Shown in pieces: positions 1-7,343 of a stretch of DNA of 10,829 bases (position 1 is its first letter; every line of letters starts with the position of its first letter). The notes under the pieces were generated by a model that was not told the DNA's origin, did not search any database, and worked only from the letters and a program-made list of their open reading frames with translations. The position numbers and the translations under genes were made by a program. Source of the stretch: Robbsia sp050955065 (GTDB taxonomy: Bacteria > Pseudomonadota > Gammaproteobacteria > Burkholderiales > Burkholderiaceae); assembly GCA_050955065.1 (NCBI GenBank), contig JBPBQT010000263.1:1-10829 (forward strand), written 5' to 3'.

Positions 1-700
1 TGATATTGGCCACCGGCAAATCGATGCCGTGCGATCCCAAAAATCGCGAGGTCCACGCGCCGCCGGCACACACGACGGTGGATGCGCGGATCCGGCCGCG
101 TTCGGTCCACACGCCCGCAACCCGGCCGGCACTGATGTCGAGTGCCCGCACCGCACAGGTCTGAAACACGTGCACGCCGAGTTTCTTCGCCCCCTCGGCA
201 ATGCCGGGCGCCGCCTTCGAGGGTTCGGCCTTCCCATCCGTGGGTGACCAGATGCCGCCCGCCCACGGCGCGGCACTGGTGGGGAACTGCGCCTTCAGCT
301 GTTTGCCCGACAGCATCTCGCTGTGGAAACCCATCTCCGCGGCACGCTGGTTCCAGCGCTCCCATCGTTCGAGTTCGGCGGGCTGGATCGTGCCGTACGA
401 GATGCCGCTGCGTCGAAAACCGAGATCGATACCGGTTTCCGCCGCCAGCGCCTCCCATCGTTGCAGGCTGCGCATGGCCAGCGGCAACTCATGAAAATCG
501 CGGTGCTGCTGCCGGACCCATCCCCAGTTGCGGCCGGACTGTTCCGCCCCGATGAAGCCCTTCTCCAGCAGCGCGACCGACACCCCGCGGCGGGCAAGTT
601 CATAGGCGGTACACACCCCGATGATCCCGCCCCCCACCACTACCACGTCGACCGATTCGGGGAAATTTTCACTGTCCGGCACTTCATCCACACGTAGCAT
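1..700 (-). CDS. FAD-dependent oxidoreductase, DAO/DadA family (N-terminal part, cut by left edge)
   Basis: The frame is open from an ATG at 698-700 to the window edge and gives 233 residues. The N-terminus is a Rossmann FAD-binding fold: a beta strand, then GGGIIG at residues 23-28, and a second strand ending in the acidic residue E46 that normally binds the ADP ribose. It is followed by SGRNWGWVRQQHRD (55-68), a block I associate with glycine/D-amino-acid oxidase-like flavoproteins (PF01266), which oxidise the C-N bond of amino acids or amines. No membrane segment or signal peptide is seen in this part. The ribosome-binding site is weak, so GTG codons at residues 4 or 7 remain possible starts. 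It lies 304 bp downstream of amiR on the same strand, with no clear terminator between, so read-through from the amide operon is possible. The exact substrate cannot be told, because the catalytic C-terminal half is outside the window. Confidence 0.88.
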   Translation of the reverse strand, partial: MLRVDEVPDSENFPESVDVVVVGGGIIGVCTAYELARRGVSVALLEKGFIGAEQSGRNWGWVRQQHRDFHELPLAMRSLQRWEALAAETGIDLGFRRSGISYGTIQPAELERWERWNQRAAEMGFHSEMLSGKQLKAQFPTSAAPWAGGIWSPTDGKAEPSKAAPGIAEGAKKLGVHVFQTCAVRALDISAGRVAGVWTERGRIRASTVVCAGGAWTSRFLGSHGIDLPVANI

Positions 701-845
701 CGTGACACCATAAGTTGAACATCCATGCCAGGCGGCGGAATTGCGTCACCTCGGAAAAACTGCCGAGTGCGTAGATGACGACAAGCGGTTCGACGATTGC
801 CCAATCACCGGATGAGGCGATCACCCGCGTCAGGACTCCAGCCTA

Positions 846-863
846 CCGGCAAAAAATTGCCGG
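846..863. repeat. Perfect 7-bp inverted repeat with A4/T4 loop
   Basis: CCGGCAA at 846-852 and TTGCCGG at 857-863 are exact inverted copies around a four-base AAAA loop (TTTT on the minus strand). There is no T-run after it on either strand, so it is not a standard intrinsic terminator. It may be an operator or an RNA hairpin in the leader of the FAD oxidoreductase gene. Its function is unknown. Confidence 0.6.
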
Positions 864-869
864 GGCAAC

Positions 870-900
870 AATTTCAATTTTCAATGGAAAATTTCAATTT
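870..900. repeat. AT-rich 11-bp direct repeats spaced by two helical turns
   Basis: AATTTCAATTT occurs exactly at 870-880 and again at 890-900, a 20-bp period. Between and across the copies lies an inverted pair, ATTTTC/GAAAAT, so both halves can also pair. The AT-rich composition and helical phasing suggest a protein-binding site or a bent promoter region upstream of the FAD oxidoreductase gene. This is inference from spacing only. Confidence 0.5.
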
Positions 901-1004
901 ATTGGACTCGTTGGCGCTGCGGAATCGATCGCCGCGGGTGCCGCGATGGCGGCCATGTCGACGACACCAGAGTCCGACCACGTCCCCCGGAGCGGGATAT
1001 GGCG

Positions 1005-1649
1005 CTAGAAGTCCGTGCAGTCCTTGGTGCTACCGCGCTTGAACTTCAGAAGGTCGCTGGCCTTGATGATCGAATGACACATGTCATCGACGCTCACGCG
1101 ATTCAGCATGGCCTGACCGCGCAATATTTCGTACGCCTCGGCCTCTGATATCTGATGCATCGACATCAGAATCGACTTCGCTTCGTTGAGATGACGCGCA
1201 CCGTTGAGTTTCTGCTCGAGGCTTGAAATCCGCTCCGCATGCTGGCGATTCTGCCGTGCGCTCTGCATCGCGAAAACGACCGTGGCGAGCAGTCCGGAGG
1301 CGCGAATGGGCGTCGTGATGATCGCATTCGCACCCATTTTCAGCGCCTGGTCGATGAAGGTGGGGTTCTCGTACGCGATGATCGAAATCAGCGGAGGCGC
1401 GTCCGGTCCGAGCCAGGCGTCCTGCGGCGCCTGCTCTTCGGGAATCAAGGCGCGAAAGACCAGATCGACCTTGTCGGGCAGCGTGTCGAGCGGCGGCCAG
1501 AACGCCCGAACCTGAAAACCGATCCGCTTCAGATGATTGGTCAACGTGGCGCCGTCGTTGTCGTCCGGGTGAAACACGACGACGACCAGTCGCCGGCTCA
1601 GGATGGAACCGGTGAGGCTGCGCCGTGCGTCATCGGGACGCGTCGCCAC
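1005..1649 (-). CDS. amiR: AmiR-like ANTAR-domain RNA-binding antiterminator
   Basis: The product (214 aa) matches the layout of Pseudomonas aeruginosa AmiR as I remember it. Residues 16-120 form a CheY-like pseudo-receiver, including an RIGFQVRAFWPP stretch resembling the RIGCSVRQCWPP of AmiR. The position after its third strand shows no phospho-acceptor aspartate. A helical coiled-coil segment follows (about 121-150), then an ANTAR domain (about 145-200) with the typical NEAKSILM, AEAYEILRGQAM and a final helix. ANTAR proteins bind paired six-base-loop RNA hairpins and stop terminator formation. The start is the GTG at 1647-1649: AGGGAG lies 7 bases upstream, the GTG follows the amiC stop after one base, and homology begins here. 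The longer frame starting at 1919 would run through amiC. The tail after the ANTAR domain, of about 15 residues, looks longer than in AmiR. In this family AmiC holds AmiR inactive until the ligand binds. The likely target is the leader at 8620-8700. Confidence 0.93.
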   Translation of the reverse strand: MATRPDDARRSLTGSILSRRLVVVVFHPDDNDGATLTNHLKRIGFQVRAFWPPLDTLPDKVDLVFRALIPEEQAPQDAWLGPDAPPLISIIAYENPTFIDQALKMGANAIITTPIRASGLLATVVFAMQSARQNRQHAERISSLEQKLNGARHLNEAKSILMSMHQISEAEAYEILRGQAMLNRVSVDDMCHSIIKASDLLKFKRGSTKDCTDF

Positions 1650-1650
1650 G

Positions 1651-2805
1651 TCAGTGCTCCCTCGCGCTGAGTTTCGTGACCCAGTCACCCAGAGTTTGCG
1701 ACGCCATGTACGGGTCGGGCGGCACCGCGTTGCGCGACTCGCGCAGGACCGTGAACTGCCCGTCGCTTGCGGCACGGCCGATGCGTGGGTACAGTGCCAT
1801 GTGATGATTGACGCGGTCGATTTGAACACGCCCCTGCGGCGCATCGAAACCGGCACCCAGCAGGTGCGGCATGATCGTGCCGATGTCGTCGGAGCCGGCC
1901 GCGTTGAAGGCGTTGGCATACATGTGCATTTGGTAATATGCCGCCTCCCAGTTCATGTCGGTGGGATGCTGCGAGCCGAAGCGCGCGACGTGCCGTGCCA
2001 GCGCCAGCCGGTTTTCCGGCGTGTCGATACTCTGGAAATACGGTGCGGCCGTGATGTGTCCTGCTGCGACGCCGTGCTCCATCAGCGCGATCTCCGTCTC
2101 GGACGTGTTCAGACTGCCGATCGGCATGGCCGCCGCATCCAGCCCGGCAGCGGCGAACGCCTCGTAAAGATGGGGCACGGTCCTGCCGATCACGGTGCAG
2201 AAGATGAAGTCCGGGCGTTTCTTCTTGATATCGGCCACGACTTCCGCGAAATGCTCGGGCGGCGCGTCGAGATCGAGATACCGCTCGCCAAGAATCGCGC
2301 CGTCGGGGTGCTGCAGCAGCAGTTCCTGCATGGTCCGGTTGCATTCGTACGGATAGACGTACCGGGAGCCGACCATATAGCAGCGCGCGCCATACGTCGA
2401 CGTCATGTACTCGGCCAGCGGCAAGCCGTTCTGGTTCGGCGACGCGCCGCTGTAAATGATGTTCTCGGAAAACTCGAAGCCCTCGTACTGCTGGGAATAC
2501 ACGAGCAGGCGGTTATGCTTCTCGACGATGGGCAGCATCGCCTTGCGGCTCGACGACGTATACCCACCGAAGATCGAATTGACGCCGTCCTCCAGAATGA
2601 GTCTCTCCGCCAGCGCGCGAAAGCGCGCCGGATCCGACGCCGGATCGTGATGCACGACCCGCAGTTCGCGTCCCGCAACGCCGCCGCGCTGGTTGATTTC
2701 CTCGACGGCGAGAATCGAGCCGCGCCATTGCGACATTTCGAGCGGCGCGGTCGCGCCGGTCGTTGAACAGAGAAGCCCGATCTTCACCGGTTCGGATGGC
2801 GGCAT
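1651..2805 (-). CDS. amiC: AmiC-like cytoplasmic amide sensor, negative regulator of AmiR
   Basis: The protein (384 aa, close to the 385 aa of P. aeruginosa AmiC) is a type I periplasmic-binding-protein fold without a signal peptide, so it acts in the cytoplasm. Landmarks shared with AmiC include VKIGLL near the start, GGYTSSSRKA (80-89), YEGFEF (107-112), PNQN (123-126), GSRYVYP (146-152), SIDTPENR and DAPQGRVQI near the C-terminus. Numbering runs one behind AmiC throughout, so pocket residues can be compared: Y83, S85, Y104 and Y150 are kept as Y82, S84, Y103 and Y149, but T106 and P107 are both glutamine here (Q105, Q106). T106 is known to tune AmiC ligand choice, so the ligand may not be acetamide. 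The ATG at 2805 is the first in frame, with only a poor ribosome-binding site. It is separated from the amidase gene by 105 bp and joined to amiR by a 1-bp gap. The role is inferred from family and pairing. Confidence 0.93.
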   Translation of the reverse strand: MPPSEPVKIGLLCSTTGATAPLEMSQWRGSILAVEEINQRGGVAGRELRVVHHDPASDPARFRALAERLILEDGVNSIFGGYTSSSRKAMLPIVEKHNRLLVYSQQYEGFEFSENIIYSGASPNQNGLPLAEYMTSTYGARCYMVGSRYVYPYECNRTMQELLLQHPDGAILGERYLDLDAPPEHFAEVVADIKKKRPDFIFCTVIGRTVPHLYEAFAAAGLDAAAMPIGSLNTSETEIALMEHGVAAGHITAAPYFQSIDTPENRLALARHVARFGSQHPTDMNWEAAYYQMHMYANAFNAAGSDDIGTIMPHLLGAGFDAPQGRVQIDRVNHHMALYPRIGRAASDGQFTVLRESRNAVPPDPYMASQTLGDWVTKLSAREH

Positions 2806-2850
2806 CGCATGTTTTTCGCGTCCTGCGTGGAGGGACCTGGCGCTGGATCA

Positions 2851-2892
2851 GCGGTTATGAAGCAGCGGTCATGAAGCAACGGTTATGGGTGA
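2851..2892. repeat. Three tandem imperfect 14-bp repeats in the fmdA-amiC gap
   Basis: The units are GCGGTTATGAAGCA (2851-2864), GCGGTCATGAAGCA (2865-2878) and ACGGTTATGGGTGA (2879-2892). Units 1 and 2 differ at one base; unit 3 has decayed at its right end. The 105-bp gap at 2806-2910 is the second-longest break in the operon. It holds no terminator and no convincing promoter. The repeat could be slippage-prone spacer DNA or a site affecting amiC expression. Confidence 0.6.
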
Positions 2893-2910
2893 AGGTTTTC
2901 GGGTCAGCGG

Positions 2911-3897
2911 CTATTTCAGATGATGTTTGGCGATCATTGCGCCGACCGTGTATTTTGGATCGACAAAATTACCCAGGCGAACCTTGCCGCACTGGCTGAG
3001 CAACATGTAGGCATCCCATTTATCGAAGCCATATTCAGCGGCCATCCAGAGTACCAGCTCGCGATAGGCAATCCGCGTCGCGTCCTCGAGCGGCCGCGCG
3101 CTGCCGATGCTCATCAGTGCATCCTCATTCTCCAGACGCGGCCAGGAGATCGTCCAGCCCTTGATCAGGTCGACGCGAATCGTCGTCGTGCTCGCGTATT
3201 CCACGGCGACGCCGCAGACTTCGCCATCGCCCTGGCAGGCATGGGCATCGCCGATGAAAAGGCGCGCACCCGGCGAGCGGACCGGCAGATACGTGATGCT
3301 GCCCGGTCCCATGTCGGGCACATCCATGTTGCCGCCATGCGAATCCGGCGTCAGCGAATTGATCGAATCGATTTCGGGCGACAGACTCAACGTGCCGATA
3401 TGCGGCCGATACGGCAACGTATTGCGCCGGCTCCAGTACACGTTGTCCTCATCGATCCTGACCTTGCGCACGATCTCCGGCAACGGCTCGTTCAGCATCG
3501 CCGTATAGTCGGTGCCGGTGAGTGCGCCGAAGTTCGGGATCATGCAGCAGATACCGTGCGGATCCTCGCCGCGCGGCGACATTTTCTCGATATACACCGC
3601 GATCACATCCCCCTTCTCCGCCCCTTCGATCATGATGGGGCCGTTTTGCGGATTCAGAAACGGCATTTTCAGGATTTCGGACGGTTTATCCGTTTCGGCG
3701 GTGATCTTGCCCTCGAACGCATCGCGCGTTTCGACCACCACCGTATCGCCCGGCCGGATGTGCATGACGGGCGTCGAATAGGGTCCGATCGTATAGTGGA
3801 AGGTGTCTTGCAGTGCTTCGGTCAGGTGATGCGTCGTACCCTCGCGATCCGCGCCCACCCCGCGCTGCATCATGATCGAGTCGTTGAGCCATTGCAT
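2911..3897 (-). CDS. fmdA: Acetamidase/formamidase family amidohydrolase
   Basis: This cytoplasmic enzyme (328 aa) belongs to the FmdA/AmdA family (PF03069), which hydrolyses short amides such as formamide or acetamide to ammonia and the acid. It shows NPQNGPIMIEGAEKGD at 82-97, PHIG at 165-168, SHGGNMD around 186-192 and the hallmark GDAHACQGDGEVCG at 216-229. It is nearer in size to the short AmdA-like branch than to the roughly 400-residue Methylophilus FmdA, so the preferred substrate is open. AAAGGA lies 6 bases before the ATG at 3897, which fixes the start. The gene follows the ABC ATPase gene after 12 bp, so transporter and enzyme are made together and the imported compound is probably the substrate. 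It fills the place that amiE (a nitrilase-fold amidase) holds in the Pseudomonas ami operon; the two enzyme families are unrelated. Confidence 0.9.
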   Translation of the reverse strand: MQWLNDSIMMQRGVGADREGTTHHLTEALQDTFHYTIGPYSTPVMHIRPGDTVVVETRDAFEGKITAETDKPSEILKMPFLNPQNGPIMIEGAEKGDVIAVYIEKMSPRGEDPHGICCMIPNFGALTGTDYTAMLNEPLPEIVRKVRIDEDNVYWSRRNTLPYRPHIGTLSLSPEIDSINSLTPDSHGGNMDVPDMGPGSITYLPVRSPGARLFIGDAHACQGDGEVCGVAVEYASTTTIRVDLIKGWTISWPRLENEDALMSIGSARPLEDATRIAYRELVLWMAAEYGFDKWDAYMLLSQCGKVRLGNFVDPKYTVGAMIAKHHLK

Positions 3898-3909
3898 GCC
3901 GGGTCCTTT

Positions 3910-4617
3910 CTAAAGTGCCAGATACTGGCGAATCAATTGTTCATCGGCGAGCTGGTCACGGGTGAGCGTGTCCACGATGCGCCCCTTGTCCATCACGCAG
4001 CAGCGGCTGGCGACGCTCTCGACCATGCCCATGTTCTGCTCGACCAGCAACACGCCGATATCCGTCTCACGCGCGATGCGGAGCAACGTCTCGCCAATCA
4101 GATCGACGATGGATGGCTGGATGCCCTCGGACGGCTCGTCGAGCAGCAGGACGGTGGGCGAGCCGATCAGCGCCCGCGCGATGGCGAGCTGCTGCTGTTC
4201 GCCACCGCTCAACGTGCCGGCCTTTTGCTGAAAGCGCGCGCCGAGCACGGGAAAATACGCGACGACCTTGTCGAGCATCGTGCCGCCGCGCCTGCGATCC
4301 GACTGCGCGCCGACCTGCAGGTTTTCGCGCACCGTGAGCGCCGGGAACACTTCGCGCCCCTGCGGCACATAGCCGATGCCGTGCAGCGCGCGCGCGTACG
4401 GGCGCGCCTGGCCGATCTCCATGTCGTCCAGCATGATGCTGCCGGCCATCAACGGCACCAGCCCGATCAACGCGCGCATCAGCGTCGTCTTGCCCACGCC
4501 ATTGCGTCCGATCAACGCGACGATCTCGCCGCGGTCCACGCTCATCGATACCCCGTTGAGCACCTTGCCCCCCGCATAGCCGCACTCGACGCCGGCCACC
4601 TTCAGCAGTGTCGTCAT
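3910..4617 (-). CDS. ABC transporter ATPase, UrtE/LivF type
   Basis: This 235-residue ATPase energises the importer from the cytoplasmic side. Walker A is GRNGVGKTT (37-45), the Q-loop is around PQGREVF (85-91), the signature is LSGGE (136-140) and Walker B is VLLLDE (156-161). The next residues, EGIQPSI (164-170), are characteristic of UrtE-type subunits of urea importers rather than plain LivF. As in LivF/UrtE, the usual H-loop histidine is replaced (LLVEQN). The ATG at 4615-4617 overlaps the stop of the preceding ATPase gene as ATGA, so translation is coupled. An upstream extension of the frame would run into that gene and is not used. Confidence 0.92.
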   Translation of the reverse strand: MTTLLKVAGVECGYAGGKVLNGVSMSVDRGEIVALIGRNGVGKTTLMRALIGLVPLMAGSIMLDDMEIGQARPYARALHGIGYVPQGREVFPALTVRENLQVGAQSDRRRGGTMLDKVVAYFPVLGARFQQKAGTLSGGEQQQLAIARALIGSPTVLLLDEPSEGIQPSIVDLIGETLLRIARETDIGVLLVEQNMGMVESVASRCCVMDKGRIVDTLTRDQLADEQLIRQYLAL

Positions 4618-5327
4618 TTTTTCTTGCCCAGATAAATTTCCGCGACGTCGTCGCGCGCGAGAATGTCCTCGAGCGAGCCATCGGCGAACAGACGGCCCGC
4701 ATGCAGCACGGTGACGCGCGATGCCACCTGTTTCACGAAGGTCATGTCGTGCTCGACCACCATCAACGTGAGTCCGCCCTGGCGCAACGCCATGATGAGC
4801 TCGCCGGTCGCGTGCGTCTCTTCGTCGGACATGCCGGCGACGGGCTCGTCGAGGAAGAGCAGCTTCGGCCCGAGCGAGACGGCCATCGCGATCTCCAGCC
4901 ACTGCTTCTTGCCGTGCGACAGGTTGCCCGCGGGCACCCCTGCCTCACCGGTCAACAGGAACTGTTCCAGCAATCGGTCCAGCGACTCGACCCGGTCGTC
5001 TTTCGCCCGATGCAGGCCGAGTTGCAGATGCTGACGCACCGTGAGCTCCGGAAACACGCCGGGAATCTGGAACTTGATGCTCATGCCCATGCGGATGCGC
5101 TCATGCGGCAGCACATGATTCAGGTCGGTGCCGAGGAATTCGATGCTGCCGGCCGTCGGTTTGTATTCGCCGGTGATCAGTTTGAAAAAGGTGCTTTTCC
5201 CCGCACCGTTCGGACCGATCACGCAGCGAATCTCGCCTGCGTCGATCGCGAGGTCGATACCGTTGATCACCTGCGCGCCGCCGAAGCGCTTCGTAAGCGC
5301 ATGCGTCTCGAGCAAGGTCGTGCTCAT
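4614..5327 (-). CDS. ABC transporter ATPase, UrtD/LivG type
   Basis: This 237-residue ATPase has Walker A GPNGAGKST (38-46), Q-loop KFQIPGVF (85-92), signature LSHGKKQ (136-142), Walker B LLFLDEP (156-162) followed by VAGMSDEE, and an H-loop in VVEHDM. LSHGKKQWLEI in place of LSGGQ, together with AGMSDEE, is what I know from UrtD subunits of urea transporters, so the substrate class is more likely urea or a small amide than a branched-chain amino acid. The start at 5327 has AAGGAG upstream and overlaps the permease stop as ATGA. It pairs with the UrtE-like ATPase encoded next. Confidence 0.92.
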   Translation of the reverse strand: MSTTLLETHALTKRFGGAQVINGIDLAIDAGEIRCVIGPNGAGKSTFFKLITGEYKPTAGSIEFLGTDLNHVLPHERIRMGMSIKFQIPGVFPELTVRQHLQLGLHRAKDDRVESLDRLLEQFLLTGEAGVPAGNLSHGKKQWLEIAMAVSLGPKLLFLDEPVAGMSDEETHATGELIMALRQGGLTLMVVEHDMTFVKQVASRVTVLHAGRLFADGSLEDILARDDVAEIYLGKKK

Positions 5328-6367
5328 GGCTTGCTCCTTGCGCGGGACTCGTACGCATTCGTCGAACGCGCGTTTCGGGGCAATGCGCGGCGTCCAAGCG
5401 CCCACACGAAAGGCAGCAGGCCCTCGGGTGCGGCCAGCACCACGAACAGCAGGATCGCGCCCATCAGGATCAGCGCGTACTGGCTGCCGTAGATCGCGAG
5501 CCATTGCGACAGCCACACGAGCAGCGCCGTCCCGATGATGGCTCCGCCGATGCTCCTTCGTCCTGCCGTCGCGACCCAGATGATCGGCATCGCGGCGGAC
5601 GTCAGGCCCATCGCCGAGGGCGTGATATAGGAACCCCAGATGGTGTAGAGCGCGCCCGAAAGGCCGCCCAGCGTGCAGCCGAAGACGAAGATCAGCAGTT
5701 GATGACGACGAATATCGATGCCCAGCATTTCGGCCCGCTGCGGATTCTCGCGAATCGCGATCAGCGCGAGGCCGAACGGGGAATCGAGCAGTTTGCGCGT
5801 GAGCCCGTACACCGCCGCCAGCAGGATCACGACGAAATAATAGAAGCGCGTGTTCTCCAGCGTGACCGGATCGCCGAACCAGGGCAACGAGAGCGGCGGC
5901 ATGCCGGACATGCCGTTGTAGCCGTTGAGCCGCGCTTCGCCGATCGCCCATTGCGGACCGGCCGTCTGTGCCATGAAGGTCTCCAGAACGAGCGTCACCG
6001 AGAGCGTCACGATGCCGATGAACACGCCCTTGATCTTGCCGTAGAAGATCATGTAACCCAGCAACGCGGCCACGATCGCGCTCACGGCAAGCCCGATCAG
6101 GAGGCCGCTCCATGAAGCGATCCAGCCATCGCCGAGATTGATCGTGACGATACCGTACGTATAGCCGGACAAGCCGAAGAACGCGGTCTGTCCGAACGAC
6201 AGGATGCCCCCTTGCCCCCACATCGCGGCAAGACCGATGGCCGAGAATGACCAGACGAGGCAGTAAGCGAGATTGCCGCTCGCCGTACTGTCCACCACGA
6301 GCGGCAGACACAGGGCCAGCACCCACGGCGCGAGTCGCGCGGCAAGCGGCAGGAACGATCGATTCAT
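5324..6367 (-). CDS. ABC transporter permease, UrtC/LivM type
   Basis: This inner-membrane permease (347 aa) has about ten hydrophobic stretches. The N-terminal half has WGQGGILSFGQTAFFGLSGY (50-69) and the cytoplasmic ATPase-coupling loop has IRENPQRAEMLGI (205-217), both standard for LivM/UrtC proteins. It is slightly longer than the partner permease, as usual for this subunit. A clear TAAGGAG lies 6 bases upstream of the ATG at 6367, overlapping the stop of the previous gene. The last residues are basic and polar (RNARSTNAYESRARSKP) and overlap the start of the next gene by ATGA. Membership in the urea/amide branch is inferred from the neighbouring ATPases and amidase. Confidence 0.92.
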   Translation of the reverse strand: MNRSFLPLAARLAPWVLALCLPLVVDSTASGNLAYCLVWSFSAIGLAAMWGQGGILSFGQTAFFGLSGYTYGIVTINLGDGWIASWSGLLIGLAVSAIVAALLGYMIFYGKIKGVFIGIVTLSVTLVLETFMAQTAGPQWAIGEARLNGYNGMSGMPPLSLPWFGDPVTLENTRFYYFVVILLAAVYGLTRKLLDSPFGLALIAIRENPQRAEMLGIDIRRHQLLIFVFGCTLGGLSGALYTIWGSYITPSAMGLTSAAMPIIWVATAGRRSIGGAIIGTALLVWLSQWLAIYGSQYALILMGAILLFVVLAAPEGLLPFVWALGRRALPRNARSTNAYESRARSKP

Positions 6368-6377
6368 CGGGAACTCC

Positions 6378-7247
6378 TTACCGGCTGCGACTGAAAAGAT
6401 TGCCCAGGCCCTGCGGCATCAGGCGGATCACGACGATCACCGTCAGCAACAGTCCGATCTGACCGAACAGTTGCCCGTACGAAGCGGTCAGCGCGGTCTG
6501 GATGACGGCCAGCGCAGCCGCGGCCGGCGTCGTTCCCGCGATGACGTTCGCACCGCCGACCACCACCGACACGAATGCCTGCACGATGAAGTTCGTGCCC
6601 ATGGTCGGCACCGCGGTCATCGTCGGCGCATAGAGCGCGCCGGTCAGTCCGGCAAGTCCGGCGCCGAGCGCGAAGGTCAGGGTGTACAGACGGTCGGTGC
6701 GCAGCCCCAGGCATTGCGCCATGTTCGCGTTCTGGATGGTGGCCCGCGCGCAGACACCGTAGTTGCTTTTGAAGAAAAGACAGTAAAGACCGCCAAGAAT
6801 GCTCAGCGCGATGACCGGCAACACCGCACGATAGGTCGAGAACGAATACTCGCCCAGGCGAAACGCGCCGAACGGCGTGCTGATGCCTTCGATCGATGGC
6901 CCCGCGACCAGCAGCATGGTCTGCTGGACGATCAGGCTGATGGCCCAGGTGGCCACGACCGAATCGTACAGGCGATCGTACAGGTGCCGGATCACCAGGC
7001 GCTCGATGACCACGCCCGCGCAGGCCGCCGCCAATGCGCCCATGACCATCGCGAGAGGCAGCGGAAGGCCCCGCTTCGCGCACAGGATCGTCACATAGGC
7101 GCCGCACATGATGAACTCGCCGTGCGCGAGATTGATGATGCCCATCATGCCGAAGATCACGGCCAGTCCGAGCGCGGCGAGCACCAGATAGGCGAAATTG
7201 TCGCCGAACTGATAGACGACGGAATACACGGCGGAGAATGCGGTCAT
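6378..7247 (-). CDS. ABC transporter permease, UrtB/LivH type
   Basis: This second membrane subunit has 289 aa and about eight hydrophobic segments. FGMMGIINLAHGEF (32-45) is the family hallmark of LivH/UrtB. I choose the ATG at 7245-7247 (MTAFSAVYS) because homology begins just after it. The open frame extends 23 residues upstream to 7316, but that stretch is arginine/serine-rich, unlike a permease N-terminus, and coincides with a hairpin-rich intercistronic region. The ribosome-binding site before 7247 is weak, which may set lower permease than binding-protein output. The gene ends 10 bp before the UrtC-like permease gene. Confidence 0.9.
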   Translation of the reverse strand: MTAFSAVYSVVYQFGDNFAYLVLAALGLAVIFGMMGIINLAHGEFIMCGAYVTILCAKRGLPLPLAMVMGALAAACAGVVIERLVIRHLYDRLYDSVVATWAISLIVQQTMLLVAGPSIEGISTPFGAFRLGEYSFSTYRAVLPVIALSILGGLYCLFFKSNYGVCARATIQNANMAQCLGLRTDRLYTLTFALGAGLAGLTGALYAPTMTAVPTMGTNFIVQAFVSVVVGGANVIAGTTPAAAALAVIQTALTASYGQLFGQIGLLLTVIVVIRLMPQGLGNLFSRSR

Positions 7248-7264
7248 TGGATGAATCCCGTTGA

Positions 7265-7299
7265 TTCGCGAGCGCGATCGCTCGTTGCATGATCGCGAA
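7265..7299 (-). other. Structured intercistronic region between binding-protein and permease genes
   Basis: Two overlapping stem options lie in the 96-bp gap 7248-7343: CGAGCG (7269-7274) with CGCTCG (7279-7284) around a 4-base loop, and TTCGCGA (7265-7271) with TCGCGAA (7293-7299) around 21 bases. There is no T-tract. In ABC importer operons a hairpin here commonly protects the binding-protein mRNA or reduces downstream expression. That role is inference. Confidence 0.5.
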
Positions 7300-7343
7300 C
7301 GGTCACGCCCTCGCATCGGGCGCGCGGAAGATCGTCGATCACG

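Larger units (their letters stand above)
701..1004. other. Intergenic region between amiR and the FAD oxidoreductase gene
   Basis: I see no convincing gene in these 304 bp. The region is more AT-rich than its surroundings around 865-905. It contains a perfect small hairpin (846-863) and a pair of 11-bp direct repeats (870-880, 890-900). A GC-rich hairpin CGCGG-gtg-CCGCG at 933-945 lies about 60 bp beyond the amiR stop, but it has no T-tract on the minus strand, so I do not call it a terminator. A weak hairpin with a bulge also occurs at about 746-770. The promoter of the FAD oxidoreductase gene probably lies here, but no box pair is good enough to call. Confidence 0.6.

Noticed and set aside
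933..945. GC hairpin after amiR as operon terminator
   Set aside because: It has a five-pair stem, but no T-tract follows on the minus strand.
1650..1919. N-terminal extension of the amiR frame up to 1919
   Set aside because: It would overlap the amiC coding region, its composition is shadow-like, and the GTG at 1649 has a good ribosome-binding site and starts where AmiR similarity begins.
2920..4635. 571-residue plus-strand open frame opposite the amidase and ATPase genes
   Set aside because: It is antisense to genes with clear family motifs, has low-complexity His/Arg/Ala-rich composition and matches no family I know; it is a high-GC shadow frame. The same holds for the long plus-strand frames at 1603-2766, 4608-5492, 6273-7292 and 7380-8477.
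7248..7316. 23-residue N-terminal extension of the UrtB-like permease
   Set aside because: It is arginine/serine-rich, unlike a LivH/UrtB N-terminus, and it overlaps intercistronic hairpins.
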